Source of the DNA: Clostridiales bacterium
Lineage (GTDB): Bacteria > Bacillota > Clostridia > WRLR01
Assembly (NCBI GenBank): GCA_031287655.1
Contig: JAITSR010000420.1
Location: 1-6,029, forward strand
DNA: 6,029 nucleotides
Reading direction: 5' to 3'
The notes below the pieces were generated by a model. That model saw nothing but the letters and a program-made list of their open reading frames with translations, was not told the origin of the DNA and made no database searches. Shown here piece by piece: positions 1 through 6,029 of this stretch (position 1 is the first letter of the stretch; each line of letters starts with the position of its first letter). The position numbers were made by a program, and so were the translations under genes.

Positions 1-1030
1 GGGCACCACCGGCCCCCCGGCGGTGATCCTGTATGACAAAAGCGGAATCAATGTGTTGAACGCGATCGCCCTCGATCGGGGACTACCGACCGCGCGTGAG
101 AGATCGGCGTTTTTTTTGCGCCGCTGCAAGGCTGCGGTCGTCAGCTCCGGTGTAGGCTATAATATAAGCAGCGGCATGCTGCGCTACGGACAGAGTGTGA
201 ACCCTGTCAAGCGGTATGGTATGGAGTTTTTCGACATTTTTGATCCCCTGCCGGAGCTGACAGAGCGGCTGAACCGTTTCCGGCCGGCCATGCTCGGCGG
301 CTACCCCTCGGCACTGTATACACTGGCGCAAGAGCAGCTCGCGGGCAGATTGAACGTCTCGCCATTGATCGTGATGGCGGGCGGGGAGCATTTATCCGAG
401 GATTTGATCAAAACCTTACAGGCGGCATTCGGCCGCCGCCCGATCAACAGCTACGCGAGTACGGAGAGCGGGACCGTCGCCAACGAATGCGCTTTCGGCC
501 ATATGCACATCAACGACGACTGGATCGTGATGGAGCCGGTCGACAGTGAAAACAGGCCCGTGGCGGGAGGGCGGCGCGCGGACAAATGGCTGTTGACAAA
601 TTTGTGCAGCTGTATTCAGCCGATCATACGGTATGAGATGACCGACCGGATCATATACCACGACGAGGGCTGCCCTTGCGGGCGGACGTCGCCGTGGGTG
701 GAGGTGGAGGGCCGCTCGGGCGACATGCTCCGATTCCGCGGCGAAGACGGTGAAATTCAGATTTCACCATTCTTGCTCTATAGTTTGATCTCAAATATCG
801 CGGGGGTAAAATTGTTTCAGGCGATCCTTCACGATGGGGACAGACTGGAGCTCAGGATTGTAGCGGACGGCGGGGCGTCCGTTTTTGAAAAGGCGAAAGC
901 GGCCGTCGACGCGCTTTTGAGCAAAAACGGCATCCGCGCCTCAATCTATTTCTCCGACGAACCCCCCGGCCCGGACAAAAACGGAAAATTCATCCATGTG
1001 CGCAACGCGCCTGGAAACGGGCAGCCATAG
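1..1030 (+). CDS. PaaK/CapK-like adenylate-forming enzyme, copy 1 (5'-truncated)
   Basis: Partial gene: the reading frame (codons from position 2) is open to the left edge and ends at TAG 1028-1030. Members of this superfamily (phenylacetate-CoA ligase, coenzyme F390 synthetase, CapK) activate a carboxylate with ATP to an acyl-adenylate and usually pass it to a thiol. The visible part starts inside the phosphate-binding loop (GTTGPP). It then shows NSYASTESG (the Y-x-x-T-E adenine/Mg region), RYEMTDRI (the ribose-binding Asp region), a GCPCG Cys pair that may help bind a metal, and the C-terminal GKFIHVRN with the expected catalytic Lys at 986-988. About 115 N-terminal residues are missing compared with the neighbouring paralogue. 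The GTG at 23 is internal and not a real start. By eye it is about 85% identical in protein to the next gene, with no indels, so it looks functional rather than decayed. The acyl substrate cannot be read from the sequence. It is probably cytosolic. Confidence 0.93.
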   Translation, partial: GTTGPPAVILYDKSGINVLNAIALDRGLPTARERSAFFLRRCKAAVVSSGVGYNISSGMLRYGQSVNPVKRYGMEFFDIFDPLPELTERLNRFRPAMLGGYPSALYTLAQEQLAGRLNVSPLIVMAGGEHLSEDLIKTLQAAFGRRPINSYASTESGTVANECAFGHMHINDDWIVMEPVDSENRPVAGGRRADKWLLTNLCSCIQPIIRYEMTDRIIYHDEGCPCGRTSPWVEVEGRSGDMLRFRGEDGEIQISPFLLYSLISNIAGVKLFQAILHDGDRLELRIVADGGASVFEKAKAAVDALLSKNGIRASIYFSDEPPGPDKNGKFIHVRNAPGNGQP

Positions 1031-1053
1031 GCGCGGGTTTGACTAAAAAAACA
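1..1053 (+). repeat. Left copy of a tandem duplication (about 1.4 kb unit)
   Basis: This segment aligns base for base with 1422-2474 at a constant offset of 1421 and without indels. The match continues past the copy 1 stop through GGCGCGGGTTTGACTAAAAA and the following ACA, then breaks abruptly. The sequences diverge from 1054 and 2475 onward. The left end of the unit is outside the window. Many differences are at third codon positions, so the duplication is not recent and the protein appears to have been conserved since. Confidence 0.9.
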
Positions 1054-1061
1054 TATTTTTT

Positions 1062-1067
1062 GGGGGA
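1062..1067 (+). promoter_or_regulatory. Probable ribosome-binding site for copy 2, supporting the GTG 1078 start
   Basis: GGGGGA lies 10 nt before GTG 1078. It is a moderate match to the Shine-Dalgarno consensus at slightly long spacing. No comparable purine run precedes the alternative TTG at 1039, where the upstream bases are the duplicated gene tail. Confidence 0.5.
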
Positions 1068-1077
1068 CCATATCATT

Positions 1078-2463
1078 GTGAAAACCACTGATCGCATCGG
1101 CGTTATTTCCGCGTCCGTCCTCACGGCCGCATACGGCAGGATGAGCGAGTTTCAGAAAGTCTCTATCCGGCGCAGGCGACTTCTGCAGATTGTCCATTAC
1201 GCGAAGGCGCGCAGCCCGCTTTTTTCAGAATTATTTGCCGGTTTGGGCGACGATTTTGAACTCGGCGACCTGCCTGTTACGACAAAGACCGGTCTGATGG
1301 AGCGCTTTGACGATTGGGTGACGGACGGGGCCGTTTCGCTGGACGGACTCCGGGAGTTCATGAATGACCCCGACAACAACGGGCGGCTGTTTTTACACAA
1401 GTATCTGGTTTTCAAGACCTCGGGTACCACCGGACCTCCGATGGTTTTCCTATATGACAAAAGCATGATCAATGTGTTGAACGCGGTCGCCCTCGAGCGC
1501 GGCTTTCCGACCGCGCGTGAGAGATCGGCGTTTTTCCTGCGCCGCTGCAAGGCCGCAGTCGTCTGCTCCAGTGTGGGCTTTAATATAAGCAGTGGCATGC
1601 TGCGCTTCGGACAGAGCGTGAACCCTGTCAAACGGTATGGCATGGAGCTTTTCGACGTCTTTGCGCCCCTGCCGGAGGTGACGGAGCGACTGAACCGCTT
1701 CCGGCCGGCCATGCTCGGCGGCTACCCTTCGTCGCTGTGTACACTGGCGCAGGAGCAGATCGCGGGTAGACTGAACATCTCGCCTTTGATCGTGTTGGCG
1801 GGCGGAGAGTATTTATCAGAGGATTCGATCAAAACCTTGCAGGCGGCCTTTGGCCGCCGCCCGGTCAACAGCTACGCGAGTACGGAGAGCGGGACCATCG
1901 CCAACGAGTGCGCTTGCGGCCATATGCACATCAACGACGACTGGATCGTGATGGAACCGGTCGACAGTGAGAATAAGCCCGTAGCGGCGGGGCGGCTCGC
2001 GGACAAATGGCTTTTGACAAATTTGTGCAGCTTTACTCAACCGATCATACGGTATGAGGTGACAGACCGGATCATATATCACGACGAGGGCTGCCCCTGC
2101 GGGCGAAAGTCTCCGTGGGTGGAGGTGGAGGGTCGCGCGAGCGACATGCTTCGATTCCGCGGCGAAGACGGTGAAATTGAGTTCGCGCCGCTTTTTCTTG
2201 ACAATATAATCTCAAATATAACGGGGGTAAAAATATTTCAGGCGATCCTGCATGATGGGGACAGACTGGAGCTCAGGCTTGTGGCGGACGGCGGGGCGCC
2301 CGTTTTTGAAAACGTGAAAGCGGCCGTCGACGCGTTTTTGAGCAAAAACGGCATCCACGTCTCGATCTATCTGTCCGACGACCCCCCCGGCCCGGACAAA
2401 AGCGGAAAATTCATCCATGTGCGCAACGCGCCTGAAAACGAGCCGCCACAGGCGCGGGTTTGA
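1078..2463 (+). CDS. PaaK/CapK-like adenylate-forming enzyme, copy 2 (complete)
   Basis: Full-length paralogue of the preceding gene, 461 aa from GTG 1078, about the usual size for the PaaK/CapK family. The N-terminal part has the family pattern of a basic helix followed by HYAKARSPLFSELF and LPVTTKTGLMERFDDWVTD. Key motifs, numbered from GTG 1078, are the P-loop-like KTSGTTGPP (113-121), SYASTE (265-270), RYEVTDR (325-331), Cys339 and Cys341 in GCPCG, Cys278 and His284 in the ECACGHMH region (possible structural metal ligands, inferred), and the C-terminal catalytic Lys444 in SGKFIHVRN. The frame extends upstream to TTG 1039, but that codon lies in sequence duplicated from the 3' end of the gene and has no good Shine-Dalgarno. 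GTG 1078 has GGGGGA 10 nt upstream and gives a normal family N-terminus. A later in-frame ATG at 1141 would cut into the N-terminal domain. Reaction: presumably ATP-dependent activation of an unidentified acid. It is probably co-transcribed with copy 1, with only 47 nt between them. Confidence 0.93.
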   Translation: MKTTDRIGVISASVLTAAYGRMSEFQKVSIRRRRLLQIVHYAKARSPLFSELFAGLGDDFELGDLPVTTKTGLMERFDDWVTDGAVSLDGLREFMNDPDNNGRLFLHKYLVFKTSGTTGPPMVFLYDKSMINVLNAVALERGFPTARERSAFFLRRCKAAVVCSSVGFNISSGMLRFGQSVNPVKRYGMELFDVFAPLPEVTERLNRFRPAMLGGYPSSLCTLAQEQIAGRLNISPLIVLAGGEYLSEDSIKTLQAAFGRRPVNSYASTESGTIANECACGHMHINDDWIVMEPVDSENKPVAAGRLADKWLLTNLCSFTQPIIRYEVTDRIIYHDEGCPCGRKSPWVEVEGRASDMLRFRGEDGEIEFAPLFLDNIISNITGVKIFQAILHDGDRLELRLVADGGAPVFENVKAAVDAFLSKNGIHVSIYLSDDPPGPDKSGKFIHVRNAPENEPPQARV

Positions 2464-2474
2464 CTAAGAAAACA
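1422..2474 (+). repeat. Right copy of the tandem duplication
   Basis: Partner of 1-1053. It includes the 13-nt post-stop tail at 2462-2474, which differs from 1041-1053 at one base. The end of homology at 2474 marks the duplication junction. Downstream is unrelated AT-rich intergenic DNA. Confidence 0.9.
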
Positions 2475-2481
2475 GCAACAG

Positions 2482-2522
2482 ATTATACTTTAAATTATAA
2501 TTATTTCAAGTATAATTATTTT
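2482..2522. other. AT-rich intergenic island with inverted and direct repeats (possible weak terminator)
   Basis: ATTATACTT (2482-2490) and AAGTATAAT (2508-2516) form a perfect 9-bp inverted repeat with a 17-nt loop, followed by TATTTT. The 11-mer TATAATTATTT also occurs twice in direct orientation (2496-2506 and 2511-2521), 15 bp apart. The stem is almost all A-T, so as a Rho-independent terminator for the upstream pair it would be weak. Each direct repeat also contains a perfect TATAAT, so accessory promoter elements or a regulator-binding site are equally possible. The composition stands out sharply from the GC-rich surroundings. Confidence 0.4.
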
Positions 2523-2572
2523 GCGGGAAATTGTGAACACGTCAGCCGCTAAAAGGATATGTCATAAAAAAC

Positions 2573-2602
2573 TTGGTACAAATCACGGCGATATGATATG
2601 AT
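2573..2602 (+). promoter_or_regulatory. Probable sigma-A-type promoter of the hydrolase-sbcD-sbcC run
   Basis: TTGGTA (2573-2578, 4 of 6 to the -35 consensus) is followed after 18 bp by TATGAT (2597-2602, 5 of 6 to the -10). A TG dinucleotide sits at the extended -10 position (2594-2595). Transcription would begin around 2608-2610, leaving a leader of about 30 nt before the ATG at 2638. An overlapping TATGAT at 2592-2597 has a spacer that is too short for this -35. Confidence 0.55.
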
Positions 2603-2622
2603 GTGAATCTAAATTTCCTTAT

Positions 2623-2628
2623 AGGAGG
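2623..2628 (+). promoter_or_regulatory. Strong Shine-Dalgarno sequence for the serine hydrolase
   Basis: A perfect AGGAGG lies 9 nt before ATG 2638 and fixes the start of the hydrolase gene. It is the strongest ribosome-binding site in the window and the best indication of a Bacillota-type host. Confidence 0.9.
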
Positions 2629-2637
2629 GCAACTGCC

Positions 2638-3537
2638 ATGTTGGATCAATCGCTGCTCTATTCGTTCCGGATGACCGCGGCGGAGCGCAATCTGTGCGTC
2701 TACGGCGTACATGTGTACAAAAAGGGGGAGGGCTGCGTCGAGCACCGTTTCCGCAATGACGACTTTGTGAACCTCTATTCGGCGAGCAAGACGTTCACAT
2801 CCGTCGGCGTCGGTATCTGCCGCGACGAAGGCGGCCTCAAGCTGACCGACAAAGTGATTTCGTTCTTCCCGGAATACGAAAGCGTCGCCGCGAAGGGGAC
2901 GGAGGACATCACGCTGACCGATCTTTTGCACATGGCGTCCGGCAAAGAGCTTGCGTGGACGACTCCGGGCGAGGAAGACGTCGCGGGCGCGTTTTTCCGC
3001 GAGCCGCTGAGCCGCAGGCCGGGCGAGCACTTCTTTTACTCGAACTTCTGCACATACATGCTCGGGCGCGTCGTGGAAAAGGTCTCCGGCCAGAAGCTGC
3101 GCGATTATCTGATCCCGCGCCTGTTCAAGCCGCTCGACATCTTCAACCCCCAGTGGCAGTCGTGCCCGCAGGGGCATACGGTCGCCGCGACCGGGCTCTT
3201 TTTGCATACGAGCGAGCTCGCGCGCCTTGGCCGGACGCTCCTGCACAAAGGGGAATACGAGGGCAAGCGCATTGTGTCGGAGGACTATGTGAACCTGATG
3301 CACACCGACACCGTCTCGTCCGCCCACTGGACCTCCGACGCGGAATCCGCCTCCGGCTATGGCTATCAGGTCTGGAATTGCACGAAACCCGGCGTCTATC
3401 GCGCGGACGGCATGTACGGCCAGTTCTCGATCGTGATTCCGGACAAAGACGCGGTGATCACGCTGACCTCGCACAGGGAGTATACGGCAAACGACATCAT
3501 TCGGTCGTCGTTCACCGAAATCCTGCCGCTGCTGTAA
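2638..3537 (+). CDS. Beta-lactamase-fold serine hydrolase (class C / Pfam Beta-lactamase type), cytoplasmic
   Basis: A 299-aa protein of the serine beta-lactamase/penicillin-binding-protein fold. The family includes class C beta-lactamases, D-aminopeptidases, esterases and 6-aminohexanoate-dimer hydrolases. Catalytic motifs are visible: SxxK as S48-A-S-K51 (nucleophile Ser48, base Lys51), LLHMASG (96-102), and Y134-S-N136 as the YxN motif. The third motif region is RADGMYGQFSIVIP (255-268), where the usual HxG or KTG is replaced by ADG followed by the conserved GQ. No signal peptide or membrane segment is visible, which argues against a secreted beta-lactamase and for an intracellular esterase or peptidase-like role. 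Substrate unknown. It has its own promoter and strong ribosome-binding site and is followed after 12 nt by sbcD, so it probably leads that transcript. A functional link to DNA repair is not implied by its sequence. Confidence 0.93.
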   Translation: MLDQSLLYSFRMTAAERNLCVYGVHVYKKGEGCVEHRFRNDDFVNLYSASKTFTSVGVGICRDEGGLKLTDKVISFFPEYESVAAKGTEDITLTDLLHMASGKELAWTTPGEEDVAGAFFREPLSRRPGEHFFYSNFCTYMLGRVVEKVSGQKLRDYLIPRLFKPLDIFNPQWQSCPQGHTVAATGLFLHTSELARLGRTLLHKGEYEGKRIVSEDYVNLMHTDTVSSAHWTSDAESASGYGYQVWNCTKPGVYRADGMYGQFSIVIPDKDAVITLTSHREYTANDIIRSSFTEILPLL

Positions 3538-3549
3538 GCGGGCGCCGTT

Positions 3550-4962
3550 TTGAAATTTTTGCACTTGGCTGATTTGCATATCGGAAAGAGCGTGAATGCT
3601 TTTTCGATGCTCGAGGATCAGGAGTATGTTCTCGAGCAGGTGCTCGGGTACGTCCGCGCGCACCGGCCGCAGGCGGTTCTGATCGCCGGGGACGTCTATG
3701 ATAAGACGCTCCCCGGCCCGGAGGCCGTGCGGGTATTCGACCGCTTTTTGACGGCGCTCGCGGGCGGCGCGGACGATGGCAGTGAGCGCGGAGCCGGTGC
3801 GGGCGATGGCGGTGAGCGCGGAGCCGGCGCTGAGGGCGACGGTGACGGCAGTGGGCGCGGAGCCGGGGCCGGTGCAGACGGCGGCGGGAATTATGAGCCG
3901 CCCGCCGTGATCGTCATCAGCGGGAACCACGACTCTCCTGAGCGGCTCGGCTTTGCGAGCCGCATTTTACAAGACCGGAACGTGTATCTATACGGTCTCT
4001 TTGACGGTCAAATGCGGCGCGTCACCTGCGCGGACGAATACGGCGCGGTGCGTTTTTATCTTCTGCCCTTCATCAGGCCGTCCGCAGTGCGGCGATTTTA
4101 CGCGGAGACGGCGGACGCGATTGAGAACAGCAGTGACGCCGTGCGCGTCGTGATCGAAGCCATGGGGATCGACCCGGCGGGGATCGATGCCGCTGAGAAC
4201 GGGAACATATATAAAGGGACGCGCAATGTGCTGGTCGCCCACCAATTTTTCTGTGCGGGCGGCGACGATCCCGAGCGCTCGGACTCCGAACGGGAACTCA
4301 CCGGTGGGCTCGACAGCGTGGACGTTTTCACCTCCGGCATTGCCGACCGCTTTGATTACGCGGCGCTCGGCCATCTGCACGGCCCGCAGCGCGTCGGCGC
4401 GGAGCACATACGCTACGCGGGCTCGCCCCTTAAATATTCATTTTCTGAGTGCAGCCATCGCAAAGCCGCCCTGCTCGTCGAACTCCGGGCCAAGGGCGAG
4501 CTTACGGTCACGCCGCTCCCGCTCACGCCGCTCCGTGATATGCGCCGCGTCAAAGGGCCGCTCGCCGCGCTGCTGAGCCGTGACGTGTCCGCCGCCGGGA
4601 ATACGCGCGACTACCTCCACGTCACATTGACCGACGAGGATGAAATCATCGACGCGCTCGGCAAGCTCCGTACCGTCTACCCGAACGTGATGGAATTGTC
4701 GTTTGAAAACGCGCGCACGCAGGCGGACCCCGATTTGGGCGGCGCGGCAGACCCCGGCGGCGCGACACCGCTCGCGCTGTTTGAGGATTTTTTCGCGGCG
4801 CAGAACGGCGCGCCGATGCGGGACAAGCAAAAAAATACGGTTCGGGCGCTTTTGGAGCCCGACGCGGACGCAGAAGCGGACGAAAGCCCGGACGCGGAAG
4901 CGGGCGGGGACGAAAATGCCGCCGCGGATCGGGCCGAACCCCCGGAAGGGAGCGCGTCATGA
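3550..4962 (+). CDS. sbcD: SbcCD nuclease subunit D (Mre11-type exonuclease)
   Basis: Metallophosphoesterase nuclease subunit of the SbcCD complex. With SbcC it cleaves DNA hairpins and degrades ends in 3'-5' direction, using a two-metal (Mn) centre. All signature motifs are present: D8-x-H10 (MKFLHLADLHIGK), G47-D48-V-Y-D51, G125-N-H-D128-S, His231 in VAHQ, and G274-H-L-H277 followed by GPQ and the GSPLKYSFSE segment. The TTG start at 3550 is firm because the family begins exactly with MKFLHL. At 470 aa it is longer than typical SbcD proteins (about 370-420 aa). The excess comes from a Gly/Ala/Asp-rich repeat insert (about 71-114) between the second and third nuclease motifs, a Gly/Pro-rich stretch before the ALFEDFF region, and an acidic tail from about 438. 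It starts 12 nt after the hydrolase stop with no clear Shine-Dalgarno, suggesting translational coupling, and it overlaps sbcC by ATGA. Confidence 0.96.
   Translation: MKFLHLADLHIGKSVNAFSMLEDQEYVLEQVLGYVRAHRPQAVLIAGDVYDKTLPGPEAVRVFDRFLTALAGGADDGSERGAGAGDGGERGAGAEGDGDGSGRGAGAGADGGGNYEPPAVIVISGNHDSPERLGFASRILQDRNVYLYGLFDGQMRRVTCADEYGAVRFYLLPFIRPSAVRRFYAETADAIENSSDAVRVVIEAMGIDPAGIDAAENGNIYKGTRNVLVAHQFFCAGGDDPERSDSERELTGGLDSVDVFTSGIADRFDYAALGHLHGPQRVGAEHIRYAGSPLKYSFSECSHRKAALLVELRAKGELTVTPLPLTPLRDMRRVKGPLAALLSRDVSAAGNTRDYLHVTLTDEDEIIDALGKLRTVYPNVMELSFENARTQADPDLGGAADPGGATPLALFEDFFAAQNGAPMRDKQKNTVRALLEPDADAEADESPDAEAGGDENAAADRAEPPEGSAS
3775..3873 (+). repeat. In-frame 30-bp imperfect repeat (three units) within sbcD
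   Basis: Units at 3775-3804, 3805-3834 and 3844-3873 each encode a variant of D-G-(S/G)-(E/G)-R-G-A-G-A-(G/E). A 9-nt piece coding GDG sits between units 2 and 3. All three share GAGCGCGGAGCC or GGGCGCGGAGCC. Because 30 and 9 are multiples of three, the reading frame is kept. The repeat encodes a flexible, low-complexity loop between the VYDK and GNHD nuclease motifs. Confidence 0.85.
4944..4952 (+). promoter_or_regulatory. Ribosome-binding site for sbcC inside the sbcD 3' end
   Basis: GGAAGGGAG lies 6 nt before ATG 4959, within the last codons of sbcD. Together with the ATGA stop/start overlap it supports both independent ribosome loading and coupling, which suits equal synthesis of the two subunits. 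Confidence 0.65.
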
Positions 4963-6029
4963 AGCCGACGCGCCTGACGCTCTGCGCCTTCGGGCCCTTT
5001 GCGGGCGAGCAGACGATTGATTTTTCCGCGTTCGGGTCGGGCGGCCTGTATTTGATCTGCGGCGACACCGGCGCGGGAAAGACGACGATCTTTGACGCGA
5101 TCTCGTTTGCCCTATACGGCGAGGCGAGCGGCCGGGAACGCCTCGGCGCGATGTTCCGCAGCGATTTTGCGGACGTTTCGGCCAAGACGTTCGCGCGGCT
5201 CGATTTTACATATCAGGGCCGCGCCTACCTAGTGGAGCGAAACCCCGAATACTACCGCCCAAAGGCGCGCGGGGGCGGTCTCACGCGGGAGCCCGCGGGC
5301 GCGGAACTGACGCTGCCGGACGGCTCAACGGTCAACGGGGCGCGCGCGGTCACGGAAAAAGTCGAGGAAATCCTCGGCATCAACCGCGATCAGTTTTCCC
5401 AGATCGTGATGGTCGCGCAGGGCGACTTTTTGCGGCTGCTGCTCAGCGACACAAAGGACCGCTCCGTGATCCTGCGGCGTATTTTTGACACGGGGCGCTT
5501 CAAGGACTTTCAGGAGCGGTTAAAAGAGCGCTCCGCCGCGCTCCGCCGCGCCTTTGAGGAAGAACAGCGGCGCTTTTTGCAATACGCGGAGGGAATCGCC
5601 TGCGACGACGACGCGGACGACGGCGCTATCGGCGCGGACGACACGGACGACGCGGCCAATGGCACTCTCGGCGACGCCGTAGACGCCCCCCCCTCCCTCT
5701 CCCCCGCGCTCCGCGTGAAAAATTGGCGCGAGACAAAGGACATCCACGCGGCTCGAGAATTGACGGACGCGCTGCGCGACCTGCTCGCGTGGGAAGACGG
5801 GGCGCTGCGCGCCGCGGCCGAGCGGCTCGCGGAGCTGCGCGGGGAGGGGACGCGGCTCGCGGCGGAGCTTGCGCTCGCGCGGGAGGAAAACCGGCGGTTT
5901 GACGAGCTTGCCGAAAAGCGCGCCGCGCTCGCGGCCCTTGAGGAAAAGCGGCCGCAGATCGAGGAAGCGGTCTCGCGGCGCAAGCTGGGCGCGGCGGCTG
6001 CAAGGAGCGTCCGCCCGCGGGAGGAGCTG
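4959..6029 (+). CDS. sbcC: SbcCD nuclease subunit C (Rad50/SMC-like ATPase), 3'-truncated
   Basis: Start of the ATPase subunit of SbcCD. The frame is open for 357 codons to the right edge. The N-terminal ABC half-domain begins TRLTLCAFGPFAGEQTIDF, the family's usual opening. Walker A is G35-D-T-G-A-G-K41-T-T, followed by FDAISFALYGEASG. The Q-loop is at Q154 in MVAQGDFLRLL, preceded by LGINRDQFSQIV and followed by RRIFDTGRFKDFQERLKERS, after which the Glu/Arg/Ala-rich coiled coil begins. Typical SbcC is about 1000 aa, so the zinc hook, second coiled coil, signature motif and Walker B lie beyond the window. Odd features are an acidic, low-complexity segment at about 215-249 (DDD, ADD and TDD runs ending in PPSLSP) interrupting the start of the coiled coil, and very high GC with many CGC and GCG codons. 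The start at ATG 4959 is supported by the Shine-Dalgarno and the 4-nt overlap with sbcD. Confidence 0.97.
   Translation, partial: MKPTRLTLCAFGPFAGEQTIDFSAFGSGGLYLICGDTGAGKTTIFDAISFALYGEASGRERLGAMFRSDFADVSAKTFARLDFTYQGRAYLVERNPEYYRPKARGGGLTREPAGAELTLPDGSTVNGARAVTEKVEEILGINRDQFSQIVMVAQGDFLRLLLSDTKDRSVILRRIFDTGRFKDFQERLKERSAALRRAFEEEQRRFLQYAEGIACDDDADDGAIGADDTDDAANGTLGDAVDAPPSLSPALRVKNWRETKDIHAARELTDALRDLLAWEDGALRAAAERLAELRGEGTRLAAELALAREENRRFDELAEKRAALAALEEKRPQIEEAVSRRKLGAAAARSVRPREEL

Noticed and set aside
1..2474. Tandem similar genes considered as an insertion sequence or composite transposon.
   Set aside because: No transposase, terminal inverted repeats or target-site duplication is visible, and the duplicated content is an adenylate-forming enzyme gene. 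Simple tandem duplication explains it.
2583..2606. Possible operator: TCAC (2583-2586) and GTGA (2603-2606) flanking the -10 region.
   Set aside because: Only four bases match per arm with a long gap and the outer bases do not extend the symmetry, so chance is sufficient.
2955..3572. Plus-strand open frame (205 codons) overlapping the hydrolase in another frame.
   Set aside because: It is Arg/Ala-rich, has no motif or ribosome-binding site, and runs across the intact hydrolase gene and the sbcD start. It is a frame-shifted shadow.
3775..3873. Repeats in sbcD considered as a CRISPR or a mobile-element repeat.
   Set aside because: The units are adjacent, in frame, lack unique spacers and continue the SbcD reading frame between conserved motifs. 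They are a coding tandem repeat.
2542..3930. Long minus-strand open frame (462 codons) opposite the hydrolase and the start of sbcD.
   Set aside because: Its product is a low-complexity Arg/Ala/Val-rich sequence with no recognisable domain, and it lies wholly opposite two genes with clear catalytic motifs. Long antisense frames are expected in GC-rich coding DNA.
5510..6003. Minus-strand Ser/Arg/Ala-rich open frames opposite sbcC.
   Set aside because: They mirror the GC-rich coiled-coil codons of sbcC and have repetitive composition and no domain. They are shadows.

Overview
The window reads as chromosomal DNA from a GC-rich bacterium, most likely a member of the Bacillota (Clostridia-like). 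The inference rests on a strong AGGAGG ribosome-binding site, TTG and GTG starts, a sigma-A-type extended -10 promoter, and the kinds of proteins encoded. This placement is not proven by the sequence. All five genes lie on the + strand. No tRNA, rRNA, CRISPR array, transposase or phage gene was seen.

Left part (1-2474): two tandem, closely related genes for adenylate-forming enzymes of the PaaK/CapK (phenylacetate-CoA ligase-like) superfamily. The first enters from the left edge and lacks its N-terminus. The second is complete. They align without any indel at a constant offset of 1421 bp over the last 1053 bp. The homology runs past the stop codons into a short 3' tail, which marks the boundary of a tandem duplication. 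The apparent TTG start at 1039 of the second gene lies inside this duplicated tail, so GTG 1078 is the preferred start. The acyl substrate is unknown.

Middle (2475-2637): a short AT-rich intergenic stretch in an otherwise GC-rich window. It holds an inverted repeat and a direct repeat, then a plausible promoter and a strong Shine-Dalgarno sequence.

Right part (2638-6029): a compact run of three genes, probably one transcript. They are a cytoplasmic beta-lactamase-fold serine hydrolase, sbcD (nuclease subunit, TTG start 12 nt after the hydrolase stop) and sbcC (SMC-like ATPase subunit, overlapping sbcD by ATGA and cut off by the right edge). SbcC and SbcD form the SbcCD (Mre11-Rad50-type) complex, which opens DNA hairpins and processes DNA ends. 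Both subunits carry low-complexity additions: an in-frame 30-bp repeat insert and an acidic tail in SbcD, and an acidic insert near the start of the SbcC coiled coil.

No new defence or mobile system is evident. The points most worth a second look are the tandem duplication with its start and stop codon consequences, and the repeat insert inside SbcD.
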